Part shown: positions 34,943 to 48,238 of the stretch, piece by piece
Numbering within the stretch: the stretch's first letter is position 1
Layout: every line of letters starts with the position of its first letter
Assembly: GCA_028554755.1 (NCBI GenBank)
Contig: JAPTOF010000019.1
Span: 1,250,001-1,314,000 of the forward strand
Direction of reading: 5' to 3'
Length of the DNA stretch: 64,000 nucleotides
Origin: Cordia subcordata
Lineage: Eukaryota; Streptophyta; Magnoliopsida; Boraginales; Cordiaceae
The notes under the pieces: model-generated
What the model was told of the DNA's origin: nothing
Seen by the model: the letters and a program-made list of their open reading frames with translations, nothing else
Databases searched by the model: none
Program-made: the position numbers and the translations under genes

Positions 34943-36838
34943 GAAAAAGGGGTGGATTGGAGTTGTTGTTGTTGTTGTGTGTGTGTGTGTTGGGGGGGGG
35001 GGGGGGAATAGAGACCCATATTTTAAAAATATTTTGATCTTGAAAAGAAAATATCATTGTTGGGTCCTGCAGGATTGTTAATTGCAATTTTCTTTTACTC
35101 CGGCTTTCATATGTCAACTGGTTTCTTTAAAAAATGGTGTCGATATAAGAACTTGAAATCAATTAACAATCTAAATATTACCTTTCATTTATGAATTTGA
35201 TGCTTAAACTTAATTTATAAGATTTAAGTTTTTACTGTAATATATATCTTTATAGCTTCTTGTGAAGTAGTTGATGATGCATGAAGGGCACTGTTAATTA
35301 AGACGAATATATCAGGGAAACACTTTTCCAATAGTCAATTCCATACTTGTGAATATGCAATTTAAAGTTTTTTTTTTTTTGGTGGAAAGAGAGAGGTGGG
35401 GAGGATTTTTATATTCATAATATTGGAATAGAAGAATAGAAAAGCTAAATTCTTTAGGCACTTCTGAACAATAATTTTCTGCGCATAACAACGTGTCAAT
35501 GGTTGTACTGCTTGCTGAGCCGTCAATGCCTTCAAAGACAATGATTTCGATAAATTTAGCCTTCTACAAATAGAGACAGATAATTCTCCGCCATAGTAAT
35601 CAATACATATATGTATTTCAATGATTTTCAAAGATAATAGATTTGATATCCATGAAATAATTTAATTCATAGGCAATTTGGGGATTATATATATTGGGTA
35701 TAGGAAATTAAATTGTTGACACTTGTAATAATATATATCCATGTAAGAAGCCATCATGTCAGGAAAAATAAATTTGCATCTCAGTGTAGATGCGAGCAAA
35801 TGAGCACCGTTATAATTTAAACTAATTAGTTTTAAGTATTATGAAAATAATTAAGGCAACCCAAAGGCCACCATTGATCCTTTGATATATCGCTTCTCGT
35901 AGTTGATCATTTAAATAAGTTTAGTTATAGTTGATGCAATTTTCTATACTTTTGAACTCGGATAATGCAAATACAATGAATGAGATAGAGTAACAAGGTC
36001 AAATTGTGTAGTGACAAGGAAGAAGATTGCTTATACTGAAATTAAATAACAACAAAATTAGTCATTTAGTTAATACGACAAAAACAACCTAGTTTGTCTT
36101 ATTAATGGAAATTAGGTTTTTCGGATGTCGATCTGGAGAAATAACACGTCCAATATATAAGGATATATAGGCAATTAATATACTGAAGTTACAGAACAAT
36201 TAATTGGACTTCAAAAAGAACCCTAACGAAAAACAAACCTAACTGTATATAAGATGTCATCTTTCGAACGTTAAACAAATGCATAAGCAATCATTGAATT
36301 AGAAATAGCTTTATATGTATGCAGCTCGACTTTAAACCTTTATGAGAAAAGGAAAAAAGTTTGAACATATATATAATAAAATTTAGAGAACTAGCGATTT
36401 CATATCCCGTACTTTGTATAGCTTAGTTAAGTTCTATGTGTTTTTTAAATATTTATAAATGTGATTTTTTATTATTTTTAGGTTTTGGTGTGTTTTTTTA
36501 TTATTTCTAAATATTTATAAAAATTAATTCTTTTACTTTGTTATTCTTATTTTTATTTTTTAATTAGAATATGATGCATAAATTAATTAGTTTTCTGGAC
36601 TTTATTACTTTAAACTAATTAAAAAGAAATATATAGATGATGTATAAATATAATTAAATATCTTATAACTTCATTATAATGATGAGATTAGGAAGTAGTA
36701 CATAAATATAATTAAATACTATAATATATAAATTTATAATAATGTAAGAATATTAAAAATAGAATTTATGATAACTTGGTAAATAGGGGGGTGTTGATGT
36801 GACACCCTTCTTTAAGCTCTTTTGAATTTAACTTTTAT

Positions 36839-36875
<37 letters not shown>

Positions 36876-37480
36876 TGTCAATTTATTATTCTGGGAATGA
36901 AGTTGACTATCAGCATCACATTTTCAAATTTGAACTAATTTTGACCAGATTCGTAATAAAAATTAGGGAATGTGCTACTGAATCAAGTATCCAATTAATC
37001 AACTTTAGGAGCTAAATATAATGTATAAAGTCACTTCAAGGACTCCTTTAGTAAAAAATTTTTGCGAATAGCACATTGGCATACATATATTGAGTACTCA
37101 ACTGTGATAAGAAGAGATTGATCTTTCAATTTGCACATCACTGTCATGGTCAAAATATTACAATCTCCAATCAGATTACTACAATTTCCAATATATTGAC
37201 AAAGATTTCTGTAATCTTGAAATTAAAATACTAATTGAAGATTGTGGCAATACTTTCAGCAATATTTACTTACTCTGCTACTACACCTTTAGTTACCAAA
37301 TGATTCTGAAAAAGTGAACCCACAGTCAAACAACGCATTTAGTAGGCAACAAACTAAAAAGAAATGGGACAATTCCTCTCTTAGTGTGAAGACAAAATCT
37401 TAATCCTCAACGACAGCATTGCAAGTATGAACACACCTTCGATAAACTCGAAGAAACGAAAGATATTAACACAATAAATA
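34943..37480. other. Intergenic DNA between the two RING genes, no gene seen
   Basis: AT-rich, with a GT/poly-G tract near 34970-35005 in the RING A 3' region and a (TA)n run near 36846-36873. No coding sequence or complete transposon is supported. Confidence 0.45.
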
Positions 37481-37764
37481 GATACACTAAGTTTTTTTTT
37501 AACAAATTTAAGTATTTGAATAAGGTGGTAACTCACCGTGGTATTAGAGCCTTAAAATGATCTAACGTTCAAAACTCTTTACCACCTATTTAAAACATTA
37601 AATCTGTCCATGAGTAAGGTTAAAAAAAAGCAAAACAAAGCCTGCTTATACATGAGGGAGCGTATTAATATAATAAATAAATATACCAAAACCATCTCTA
37701 CAAATTTAAGCTTTTAAATAAAATGATAACTCAAAAGAAGGTCTACGCACGCACTCACACACAG

Positions 37765-37970
37765 TAGATGAGGATGAGGATGGTCGAGAAAGATGCCCTT
37801 TAATCACAAGCTGTAATGCACGTAGTAATATAAGCAGGGGTGAGAGAGAGAGAGCGAGGAACGGTTTCAAAACCAACGAGGATTAACTTACCATGCATCA
37901 CCATACATTTGGTAATCACTGGAGAAGCCAACGCCCCACTAGAAATTGTCATCTTATGGGAGGTGCAATT
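37765..37970 (+). promoter_or_regulatory. Promoter block of RING gene B conserved with RING gene A
   Basis: Carries the same ordered phrases as 29371-29585: GATGAGGATGAGGA, AAAGATGCCCTT, GGTTTCAAAA, ACGAGGATT, ACCATGCATCACCATACA, AGAAGCCAACG and ATTGTCATCTTATGG. It adds a GA-rich microsatellite near 37840. It lies about 2.5 kb before the RING B start codon, upstream of the leader exon. Confidence 0.55.
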
Positions 37971-38769
37971 ATGGCTTTAAACTTCGTTTGGTAAATTGTT
38001 AGCCTTTTGAACAGCGTAATAATTCACTCCTATCTCACATAAATTCCTCACAACAACAATTTCAAACCTTTTTTTTTCTCAGTGGGGTTCACATAATTAG
38101 GCAACCCTTTCCTATTTCGTGTGTGTCCAATGTGAGGGTTCTTAGTGCGGTTTCATATATATATACAGTCCAACATAGAGTTTACGGTGTGTGAGCCGCT
38201 ACTTTTGCTGCTGGTTCAGACTTCTCTAGGTATAAACGCCTATACCCTTTCCTTTAATTATTTATGCTCTTGATTATATATATGTGTGTGTGTGAGATCT
38301 GGCTAGTACTGTTGTTCAATCTTGTTTACGTGCATGCTTATACAGTAGAACAAGAAGGTTAGAACACTTCTCCATTTTCTGTTTTCAATTCTTCCTTCTG
38401 TTTATTCTCTGATGAAAATTGAATGCAGCTGCTCGAAATCAAAGTTCTATTTGATTATCTCCATTTCGTAAAACAGAATTTAATATTTTTGGTGTTTATG
38501 GTATTTAATTTGATTTCCTTTCTCTATCACATTTGTGATTATTAGAAGATCATAGATTATATATAATTAACCTCTCTCTTGGCTATACCTCCTTTAATTT
38601 TAAATAATAACACAAAAAAGAAAAAGAAAAAGGAATGACAAAGAAGACGGAAAAAGAAAAAAGAGAAAGACATATGGTTGCTATTCTTTCTGTGATGTTG
38701 CTTGTTTTTGTTGTTCTGATAATTAGTCTATGCTCGCTTTTAGACGTAGGGTTTCTGATCTGTACTTAT

Positions 38770-38773
<4 letters not shown>

Positions 38774-38810
<37 letters not shown>
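38774..38810. repeat. (TA)n microsatellite in the RING B leader intron
   Basis: About 37 bases of alternating AT, followed by GT-rich and (GTAT)n sequence to about 38850. Confidence 0.9.
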
Positions 38811-38813
<3 letters not shown>

Positions 38814-39013
38814 TGTGTGTATGTATGTATGTATATATATGTGTATATATATACATTTGCACACATATCATCGACCAAATATCAATTTGAAAAAAAAAAA
38901 AAAAAGAAGAAGTGAAATCATTGAAGAATTTAGAAAAGCTTTAATCGGCTTAGATCTACTAGGTCATGAGATAAAAGTCGATTTTCACTTATGAAGAATG
39001 TACATAAGTTTAA

Positions 39014-39246
39014 GGGCTTGTTTGAATTGGTTTTTTTAAAAACTAATTTTTAATAAAATTTTTGAAAAAAATATTTTCTTCAAAAAATTAAAATTATTGA
39101 CTTTTAAAGAAAGTTGAATTTGAACCGTCTTAAGTGTTTTAGCATTTTTATTTTAAAAAAAAACGCGAACCATATACTTATTATAAAAAGAATGTGTTTT
39201 TCAAAAAAAAATTCCCAAAAAAAAAAAAAACCAAGCCAAGACGCCC
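39014..39246. mobile_element. Tourist-like MITE in the RING B leader intron
   Basis: Left end GGGCTTGTTTGAATTGG and right end in reverse complement GGGCGTCTTGGCTTGG. The flanks are TAA on the left and TTG on the right, so a clean duplication is not preserved. AT-rich body, no ORF. Confidence 0.6.
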
Positions 39247-40310
39247 TTGATAAGCTTTTGTCCTCCATGATAGAGAAAAAAGAACAATTTCCTTTTTCTT
39301 TTTCAAAAAATTTTTGGAAAACAAAGAAAAGAAAAAATAAAATGTTACATTAGAATATATATCTTATAAAAAAGAGATTATGTGCCTCTTTTTCATTAAT
39401 ACTACATGTCATCATTCCATGACTTTAGCCATCCAACAAATATTGAATTCTTCAATCCATTTAAAATTATTTCTTATTCTAAACTTGCATAGACTAATTA
39501 ATAATATTATTTCATATTTATCTATTACCGTTTCATCTTAAACATGAAAAGAAATATCTAGATCAATTGCATGACTTCATTTCACCTAAATAGTCCAATG
39601 TCATGTCCACAAGGCACACGCCACTAATCAAGATCACGCCATGTAAAAATTAGGTCCCTTTTGATATTACTTTTTTTATTTTAAATATTATATTTAACCA
39701 TTGCAAATCTCCCATAAAACAAATGATTATTATTAAAATTACCAAGAATAAAGTTTTATAAAATATAAATATATTATATCCTGTCATAAATTATAAAAAT
39801 TTATATAAAGATACTCACTCCTCTCGTGTATTACACGAGTTGTACTCTAGTATATCTTAAAATGTCACACCAACTTTCAACCCTTTTGTTATGAAACTAA
39901 TTTGATAACAATTTAGCAATCATATCCTTATCACTTATGAAGGGCTTGGTATAAAGATGACATATTCTCTTAAAAGTGTATCGCAACTTCTGATTTTAAG
40001 ATTTAATTTTCTAGCTCAAAACCTGGATCTCAAGACGTAAAAAGTTTACTTTTCCATTTAAGTCTCTTTGCTTTCTAAAATACTTCTTACAAGTATTAAT
40101 AAAGGGTTGAGCAAAAGAAATTAATCAGATTTATTTTCCTCTACACTTCTAGCTTTGATGTCTACTTGTATGTGTTACTTGAGGTTCCTGGAAATTGATC
40201 AGACTTATTTTCCTTTTGAGGTTCCTGGAAATTGATGAGACTTATTTTCCTTTCTTTCTCCAGATTGAAGTCAATTTGGAAGTTGTGAGCACTCTTCATA
40301 ACAATTAATC

Positions 40311-42803
40311 ATGCAAGGCCAAAGCAGCAGCAACGGTTCCTCTCCCGACCGATCCATCATCAGCCGCAACATCATCGCTGCGCAAGGCGGCTCTTCTGGG
40401 AGTCGGGCCTTAATTCCAGGCGGTTCCTCAAACACCAATTTGAATGCTAACCATGATCAATTTGATCATCCTATGCAACTCATGAACGTGGGAAGCAATA
40501 TTGCTTCGTCATCTAGATTGATCAACCAGCCAGAGAATTCGGCATTTCAAGCTTTCTTTCAGCAGCAAGTGATGAATGTCGGAAGCAACAACATTGCTTC
40601 GAGTTCGAGGTTCCGTTTAGAACAATACTCGCAGGTTCAAGGATTCATTCAACAACACCGTGTGAGTGTCGAAAGCGCTAACATTGGTCCACAACCAAAT
40701 TTAAATGGCGCTTCAGGCGGCGGAGCTTCTCCTGGCAGGAGCGTTAATGCTCCCGATTCGATTATGCTGTTCGGGACAAGGATTCCGGTTTCTCATCCTC
40801 GTTTGGGCGACAACTCTATTGGATACGATGAGAACAATTATCAACCAATGCCGCTTGTTGCCGCTAATCTTAATAACTTTGTTGTAGGCAGCTCTAGCAG
40901 CCCATGGCCAGCAGGATCAGCTGGAAGCATACTTGAAGCACTTCTGTGGGAAAGGGAGATGCTGAATTTAGCAGGTTTCCCTGTAGTTGCTCCTCAGATC
41001 CAAGCGAGTCTTGATCATTGTCGGAGACAGGTGGTTCGCTCATCGGTTAGCTTGCTTAAATTCTTTCTCTCTCTCTATATGTCTTTGTGTGTGTGTGTGT
41101 GTGTCTCCCTGGTATGCTTTTATGTATTTCCAAGTACTATGATATGATTAACCTCGTGTTGTCTCGCATACATTAGCCATCTCTAATGTTTCATATGATT
41201 TAGTAGAAAGTTCATCCAACTTTGTAATTGGGTTCATCAGTCTAAACTTATATAGGAGCTTGTTTGAATTGACTTTTTTTCATCAAAAGACAGTAACTGA
41301 TCATTAAACAAGCAGTATTTCTTTTTCAATTGATTTTAATTTTGCTTGGCTTTTAAGGAAGGTAAATTTTTTAAAAAAAAATTAAATTGATTTTTTCTCA
41401 AAAGTTAAAAAAATTAATCTTTCCAAGAGGGGGGAAAAAAACTCCTTTTTAGAAGTTATAAAAAAATTATAAGGCAATCCGAATGGGGCCTTAATAGTTC
41501 TTGAATTTCTGTTATGTCAACACATAAATAACTAATGAGGGTATTAAGTTATCTAGTACATTGATTTTTGGTTCTTTAACCTTGTCTTAGGTAGTTCAAT
41601 TCAATTCGAGCAGTGGCCCATAATTAGTCGTCAACTTCAGGAATTATAGGGTTCTTAACTACAATGCATGTATGAATCTAGATATATATGTCACAATTAG
41701 TAATTGGAAGGAACTGAGCTCTTGAATATTCCAAGATGAAGATTTTTACTGATAGAACATTATTCGATGTATCCCCATTTTATTAATTAAGTACCACATA
41801 CACAAGCCATTGGCATAGTCCCTTCTCTCTGGAAATTCTTCAGGAGTCATGTTCTGGTAGTTCTGAGTTCATCAATGGAACAGTAGATGGGGGCAAAAGC
41901 AGTCTCTTCTATCTTACATCTAGGAAGTGTGCTTATGATGCTAAATGTATCTGGGAATTTTCATAATTTCTTAGTTTCATTTATGTTACCACCCATTGAT
42001 GTCGTTCAAACTGATGGGTCAGGATCTGCTTGAACTATATCATTTAATTCACTCTATATATTAACGTTTACTTTTCTTCTGAAAAGGTTCGCCGAATTTT
42101 GCAGCACATACCTAGAAATGAGTATGAAGCCATGGCTATCCAAAACAATAATCTTATCATCGATCTTGATGACGATGATGAATACGATGAAGATATTGAT
42201 GACGACATTATTAATGCGATCGGATACCCTGTTAACGTTGATCAACTGTCCTATGAGGTGACCCTTCATACTTCAATTATATCGTTTAATAGCCTCTTAA
42301 ATCTTAATTATTATCATGCATGTGCCTTACAAATAGTTGATGAATTATAGGAACTACTTGCTCTGCAAGAGCACGTGGGAAACGTCAATACTGGCTTAAC
42401 ACGGGAAGAAATTGCTGAACGTCTGGTGCTGCGTAACTGCGGAAAACTCAAGAAAAGGCAGCGAGAAGATGATAAATGCTGCATTTGCCTTGTAAGCAGC
42501 AACTATTACATCACTTTTGCCGCATTTGTTATATGCTTATCTGAAATCTTAAATCTGAAATGCATATCATTTTGTATGCTTTTCAAATTTAAGATTTCAA
42601 ATAAGCTGTAAGCATATAACAGACTTTTCAAACTCTAAACTTCTTTTTCGGGCCTTTTTTTTTTCCAGGACAAATATGAGAATGACCAAGAACTAGGGGA
42701 GCTGGACTGTGGTCATTACTTCCATTCTGAGTGCATAAGTCAGTGGCTGCTGCAGAAGAACAGCTGCCCAATCTGCAAAGCAACTGCATTGGCTGATCAC
42801 TAG
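40311..42803 (+). CDS. RING-H2 E3 ubiquitin ligase (MBR-like), gene B, 4 exons
   Basis: Exons: 40311-41045, 42087-42257, 42351-42491, 42669-42803; in phase, 393 aa. The start Met-Gln-Gly-Gln-Ser-Ser-Ser is typical of plant MBR-type RING proteins. Residues about 1-245 are Ser/Asn/Gly-rich and probably disordered. Exon 2 adds an acidic run (Asp-Leu-Asp-Asp-Asp-Asp-Glu-Tyr) at about 272-285. Then come Tyr-Glu-Glu-Leu-Leu-Ala-Leu-Gln and a RING-H2 finger: Cys-Cys-Ile-Cys, Cys-Gly-His-Tyr-Phe-His-Ser-Glu-Cys and Cys-Pro-Ile-Cys near the C-terminus. The introns before the last two exons fall at the same codons as in gene A, so the two are tandem paralogues, though the N-terminal halves have diverged almost completely. 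Function is inferred from the family: ubiquitin ligase, target unknown. Confidence 0.88.
41256..41490. mobile_element. Tourist-like MITE in RING B intron 1
   Basis: Left end GAGCTTGTTTGAATTGAC and right end in reverse complement GGCCCCATTCGGATTGCC. Flanking bases no longer show a clear duplication. AT-rich, non-coding. Confidence 0.5.
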
Positions 42804-43140
42804 AGGATCGTTGCTTCTCATCACATCCCAAGGAATTCATATTGGCAAGAAACTTTTCTCTCTTCGTGGCAAACCAGAACATTTTATTCCATGGGAGTGA
42901 TTATGATGATCATATCAGAGCGCAATTTCAACTTTTATCTTTTCTTTCTATTTGAAGAACCTTAAGTTAATCTTGGATGTTTTAACAGTGTTTTAGAATT
43001 TCTGTTGGGAATTGGGAATTGACTGCTTGATCCTTAAACGGCTTTTTAAGTGACAATGAGCCATCGTTTGACTATTTTTATTTATATATAATGCTTGCCA
43101 ATATCTGTTACATATGGTGATTATTGTCCCTATAGGATTA

Positions 43141-43545
43141 GGGTTTATTTGGATTAACTTTTTAAAAGTATTTTTTCCATAACTTTTGAAAAAATTAAAT
43201 ATATTTTTTTAAAAGCTAAAATTTTTTATTTTTAAAAAAAGTTTAATCTTAAAATTTTTCAAAATCTTAACTTTTTAAAGTCAATGTAATAATTTATTAT
43301 AAATAATATATTTTCTGTAACTTTTGAAAAAATTAAATACTTCTTAACAAGTTAAAATTCTAACTTTTAACAAAGGTTTGATTGAAGGTTTTTTTTTAGA
43401 ATTTTAACTTTTTTAAAGTCGATCTAGTTATTTAGTACTCTCTCTCTCTCTCTATATATATGTATGTATGTATGTATATACATATGTATATATATATATT
43501 AAAAAAATAGTTTTTCATAAATTAGAAAAGCTAGTCCAGACAAGC
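43141..43545. mobile_element. Diverged Tourist-like MITE
   Basis: Left end GGGTTTATTTGGATTAAC; right end in reverse complement AGCTTGTCTGGACTAGC. The body contains an internal duplication (AACTTTTGAAAAAATTAAAT twice, near 43181 and 43319) and CT/TA microsatellites that have expanded it to about 400 bp. Confidence 0.45.
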
Positions 43546-43759
43546 TGTCATATATTCTTGCCAACTAGTCCAATCCTTTATTTATAAATAGGTTACTCAA
43601 AAAATTTCTGGAAAATCATAATATAGATTAATTAGTGTTGCATGTGAAACATATACAATTATGCGGCGGGTACATGAATTTGTAAGGGTGAAAATAGAGG
43701 CGATAAAAAAAAAAAAGAAAAATGGATAGGAAATGAATGTACGTAACTTAATGGACAAG

Positions 43760-44161
43760 GAGTCTATTTGGCCTAGCTTTTGGAGACTTAAAAGTGCTTT
43801 CTGTGAGTTGAAAAGTTAAAATTGACCTGTTTGGCCCATTTTTAAAATAACTTTTAAATAAAAGTTGAAGCTGAAAAAAACTAAAAAATCAAAAGCTCCA
43901 AATTGGAGCTTTTCGAAAAAGGCTTTTAAAAAGATATTTTTATGTCATGTCGAATATTGTTTTTCTTCATTTTTTCTCAAAAATACTATTTTATATTTTT
44001 TAAAGTCCAATATTATCCTTAAAACAACTGAAAGCTTAACTTCTAAAATGTCTGGCCAAACAATCAACTGCTTTAATTCAACAACACTTTTACCCAAAGC
44101 TCTACTGTTAAAAGCTCTACAGCTCAACAGCTGAAATCACACAGTTAGGCCAAACAGAGCC
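43760..44161. mobile_element. MITE-like element, second family (ends TTTGGCCTA)
   Basis: Left end GAGTCTATTTGGCCTAGCTT and right end in reverse complement GGCTCTGTTTGGCCTAACTG match well over 20 bases. The subterminal parts are rich in AAAGCTC/GAGCTTTT motifs. No clear target duplication and no coding capacity. The ends resemble those of non-autonomous hAT elements in plants; assignment is tentative. Confidence 0.55.
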
Positions 44162-47079
44162 GAGGACTCAGAAGAACCGCTTCTAGAAAATGTAATGTCT
44201 ATGTTTGATTTTCTTCTCTCTCAATTAGTCTAAGTGGTACCTAGCTATAACTAGACGTCAGTATCTGGAATTAAATCTACTGCATAGGCCAATACTTTTT
44301 AATGTTCAACAGCGTTAAAATATTTTATTAGATTTCTTAAATTTTATAAATTATCGCATTCTACGTGCCACTTATGGTGATTTCATAACTAATGACTTCT
44401 GCTACTTGCATTAGCAGTTTTTTTTTTTGGCTTAATTAAAACAGTCTCTTATCTGTGATGTGTATTTACGACCTGGGCCCAACAAATCTACTAAGTATTT
44501 ACTTGGAAAGCTTGTGCAATATCAAAGAAAATAATTTAGATAGACGAGGAACAATGTACAACGAGACACTAATGCTTTAAATGAAAGTAGTCTCCATGAA
44601 ACTCATTTGGTAAGTTCATGATCAACTTGGTTCCCAAGTGAAAGTTAATCTGCAATATAACTTAATTTTATTTAGTGAGTGATATATTTGCTTTTAGCAT
44701 TTTCAGATTTAGTGCTTCTTAACTGTAGTCACGAGATTGAGTTAGAAAATTTTAGTTGTTTCGGGCAATATGACATCTAACGTCAAGAGGCTTGTAAAAA
44801 AGAAACACTATAGAGGAGTGAAACCTAATAATTAAGCTCATGCATAATTCTTTGTGATTTTGAGAGGAGTAATACTCCTAAACATTATAAAGAATTTTGT
44901 GCACTACTTTTTTTAATAGTATAAGCAGAATGGAAAAAGATTTGTGGCCAAAAATGGTCAAAATGGGGAAAAAATTGTAATTTTGTTACATTTTAACATG
45001 CCTAATGTCTAACGTACCTACCCTTAATGGAAAAAGTAAGATTTTGAAATTAAATTGTAACTTTTTTTTCTTTCATTATTATTATCTGTCAACTAGCACC
45101 ATAATTACCATCATTTCCAATACATTGACCAGTAAATATTAATTTGCAAAATAAAATTATTATTAAAAAGCACATCTCATTTAATACGTTAAAGCACATA
45201 GTTAAGGATGATCATTATCTAATCCTATATATAAGGATTATTTCTCCTAAATGATAAAATATATTATGTTTCTAACTATTCAAGAGATAAAGAGATAAGG
45301 ATGAGAGATAAAATTATTTTTAAGCAAACCTATATATAATATATAATCTGACCCAAAAACTAAATTTAATTAGTAGTCATGTTGATATAGAAGAGTCCTA
45401 TGTGAAATAGATGTGTTAATGTTTAACCCAAAAAAAGATAGATATATTTATGTATATGTCAACATAGTCCTTTCATCACAAAAGTTATGTGATGGATTAT
45501 TAAATTCTATTTTTGAAACCAAATAATATTATTACAAACAAAAAGTTAAAAGAAATTTATAAAGTTAAGTAAAATAATATTTGTAGGTTTTGGTTCAACC
45601 AATTAATCCTATAAAAAAATATTAGTATTCATAACACATAAGCAAGGAAGAATGTTTTTGTAAAATTGGGAAAAAAAATATTATTATCAATGTAGCTATA
45701 TGTATAATTTATGTGGTTAATAATTAAATTTTATTTTTAAACATATAATATTATTATGATTTGAGGAATTGAAAAGTCAAACTATAATAGATATAAGATT
45801 CATTTTTGTAAAATAAAAAAGTAATTTTTGTCAATACTTATTCAAAAAGAATATATGGTAAGCAAAAAATTAGAAATTATAATATAGCAAAAAAAAATAA
45901 ATTATAAAAAATTTGAAATAAAAGAATTATTATATAAAAATTCTTTAAAAAAAAGCGAGAAATAGAGAATACAAATACCATCTTAACACGAAGAGATGAC
46001 ATTATTGTTCTTACTTTTTATTAATAATTTTTATTTGTACTTTAAAAAAAAATCTTGTAGCTATGCTTGGAGACGAAATAATGGCATACATGATTAGATA
46101 CATCATTGAGTAGAAGACAATTGTTATGTTTGTCAAATAAAAAGTATTTAAACACTATATTTAGAAAAAGTAATCATCAGTATATAAAGTTAATTTTTTT
46201 TAAACTTAGAATAATTTATGTTTAAATAGAATTATAAGTTCATAATTACCAATTTTACAAACAAAACTTTATTATTAATATTTATTAATATAGGTAATTC
46301 TTTTTATTTTTATAGGCTTGGTGATGGAAAATACCATCTTTAAATTATATACAATTATATATGTCTCTAACTAAAGTCAACAGTGTTCATCTTTTTTTGA
46401 ATTGCATCTAAAAAGAAAAAAGTTTTAAAGTTTTAAAAGCAATCACTAATTCATGATTTGGTGTGCGTTTAGAGAAAACTTTATTCTCAATTATTAGTAC
46501 AGAAAGTTAAGTTATTTGAAAATTAGAATTATAGCTTTAATGTTTATTATTGTTGTACAAAAAATATTATTATCAATAATCACTGACATTTGTAGTTAAA
46601 ATTATAAGGCAATCGTTATAATTTTTCTTTTGTCTAAGTTACTCTAAACATATCTATTATAATTTTTTTTCAAATATATGTTTGTATGTGCATATATATA
46701 TACACAAAGAGAGAGAGAGAGAGAGGGGAAGAGATGGAAATAACCATCCCTAAACTAAAGGTGAAAACTTCTATCTCGAATTATTGATGATTTATTCATT
46801 CTCTAATTAGAGATTAGTTAAAATTTTAAACTTGAAATATTTAACCTTGTTTAATAACCCATAAAAATAGTTTATTTTTATTTTATTTTTTAGTATCTTT
46901 AACCTACTAAAAACTATTTATTCTAATTTTATAATTCAATAAAATAGCCTCTCATATAAGAATAAAGCTAAGAGAGATCGGACTGCCCTAGTCACCAAAG
47001 TGCCAATTTTTTTGATGTCTTTAATTAAAGAGAAAAATTTACTTTCCAAACCGAGCCGAACGAACCTTGGAAATGCCCA

Positions 47080-47370
47080 AACCTTCCTAGGCCAATCAAA
47101 TCAACCAAGCAATGAGATCATTGTTGACTTGTGCTTGCCGTACGATTGTGATCAGGTGGTCCAAGGACGCACATGTCAAGGCGCTACTCAGCTTCCCAAC
47201 TCGACACGTCCACCATCCAAACTCTGCAAACCTCCATTTTGCTTGCCTTTGCGGAATTGGTGTTTATAGGATGATGGAGACGTTGATACTGTGGGTGGTC
47301 CTGCATGTAGTGTAGCAGCGTAGGCTTTGGATACGAGATCTTCTTAACCAGTGGAGATAAGCCACGTGTA
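47080..47370. other. GC-richer island in an AT-rich desert, nature unknown
   Basis: About 290 bases of balanced composition between two very AT-rich stretches. It includes CCAATCAAATC, ACACGTCC and GCCACGTGTAC (G-box, near 47353). A plus-strand open frame at 47000-47269 covers part of it but has no recognisable domain and starts in AT-rich DNA. It could be a conserved distal element, a fragment of an exon or an old insertion. Confidence 0.3.
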
Positions 47371-48238
47371 CTTAAGAGAGAAAAAGGCTGGCAAAATTAA
47401 CATTATTTTTTGTGCCCGGTTAAGGACTCATGGTTCGACCTAAAAGAAAATAGAAGTTATGGACTTCTGGTGAATGACTCATTTTGCAAGTCGTTTAGTT
47501 CAGAAATAGGAGAACGCAATTTTTCTCCACACGTATTTGCTTAAATATCAAATTAACTTATTAGATTTATAGCATTAATTTTTGCAACCATGTCTCTAAT
47601 TATTGTACTTTTATCTGTTCATTTGTATATTGAGTTATTTAATTTTATCTTACTATGACTATTTTTTATATTTGCATTTTATATTTTTAAAATGTAAGCT
47701 TATTGTAAAAAAGTCATATATTAAACTACAAGATACAAAAGATCTATTTTGTCTTGTTATGTATAAATATGTATTTGCAATAAAAATGATAAATTTTAAA
47801 CTGAGCTTAATTTTTCTTTGATTTCTCACATAACACAAATTTGCTCAATATGTTACTTTCTTTCCCCCATATGTCTTTAAGATTAGCTCATTCCAAAACA
47901 AATTAAGCATTTGGTCAAGGGGAAAAAAAAAAAAGATCACATTTCATTTGATGTGTGTGTATACATAAATTTATTAATCTCAAGTGTAACGTGAATTTTG
48001 CATAATAAATTACTTTTTTTTTATGAGTTCTCTAACACGTTGACAACTACATGAAATACTTTTCCCTAACTTATGTAAGAATTAATTTTAGAAAATGACA
48101 TGTCTTTAGAAATGACAAATCAATTGCAATACTATTTAGATCTGCCTTTTTCTTGATTTGGCAACTAAAGCTACATAGAATTCCTTTGTCGAAAGTTTAT
48201 TTTGGAGACAGTTAATACAAGTACCAGAAAACAATTTA

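Larger units (their letters stand above)
38150..40263 (+). other. 5' leader exon and leader intron of RING gene B
   Basis: The leader exon is inferred to end at 38229 (donor GTATAAAC); the intron runs to the acceptor CTCCAG ending at 40263. The coding exon has an in-frame TAA just before the start codon, so unlike gene A the leader cannot extend the protein. The intron of about 2 kb contains a (TA)n run (38774-38810) and a MITE (39014-39246). Confidence 0.5.
42804..46980. other. Gene-poor, very AT-rich intergenic DNA
   Basis: No gene supported. It holds two MITE-like elements (43141-43545 and 43760-44161), CT/TA/GTAT microsatellites near 43440-43500, and then about 2.5 kb of extremely AT-rich sequence (44.5-47.0 kb) with only short spurious frames. 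A GA microsatellite lies near 46708-46726. Confidence 0.5.

Noticed and set aside
37480..37720. LTR retrotransposon primer-binding site (GTGGTATTAGAGCC)
   Set aside because: It resembles the tRNA-Met complement used by Copia elements, but no LTR or coding sequence follows; more likely degenerate repeat debris.
47000..47269. A 89-codon plus-strand frame as a gene
   Set aside because: No domain, no introns or leader recognisable, and it begins in AT-rich DNA; reported only as an island of unusual composition.
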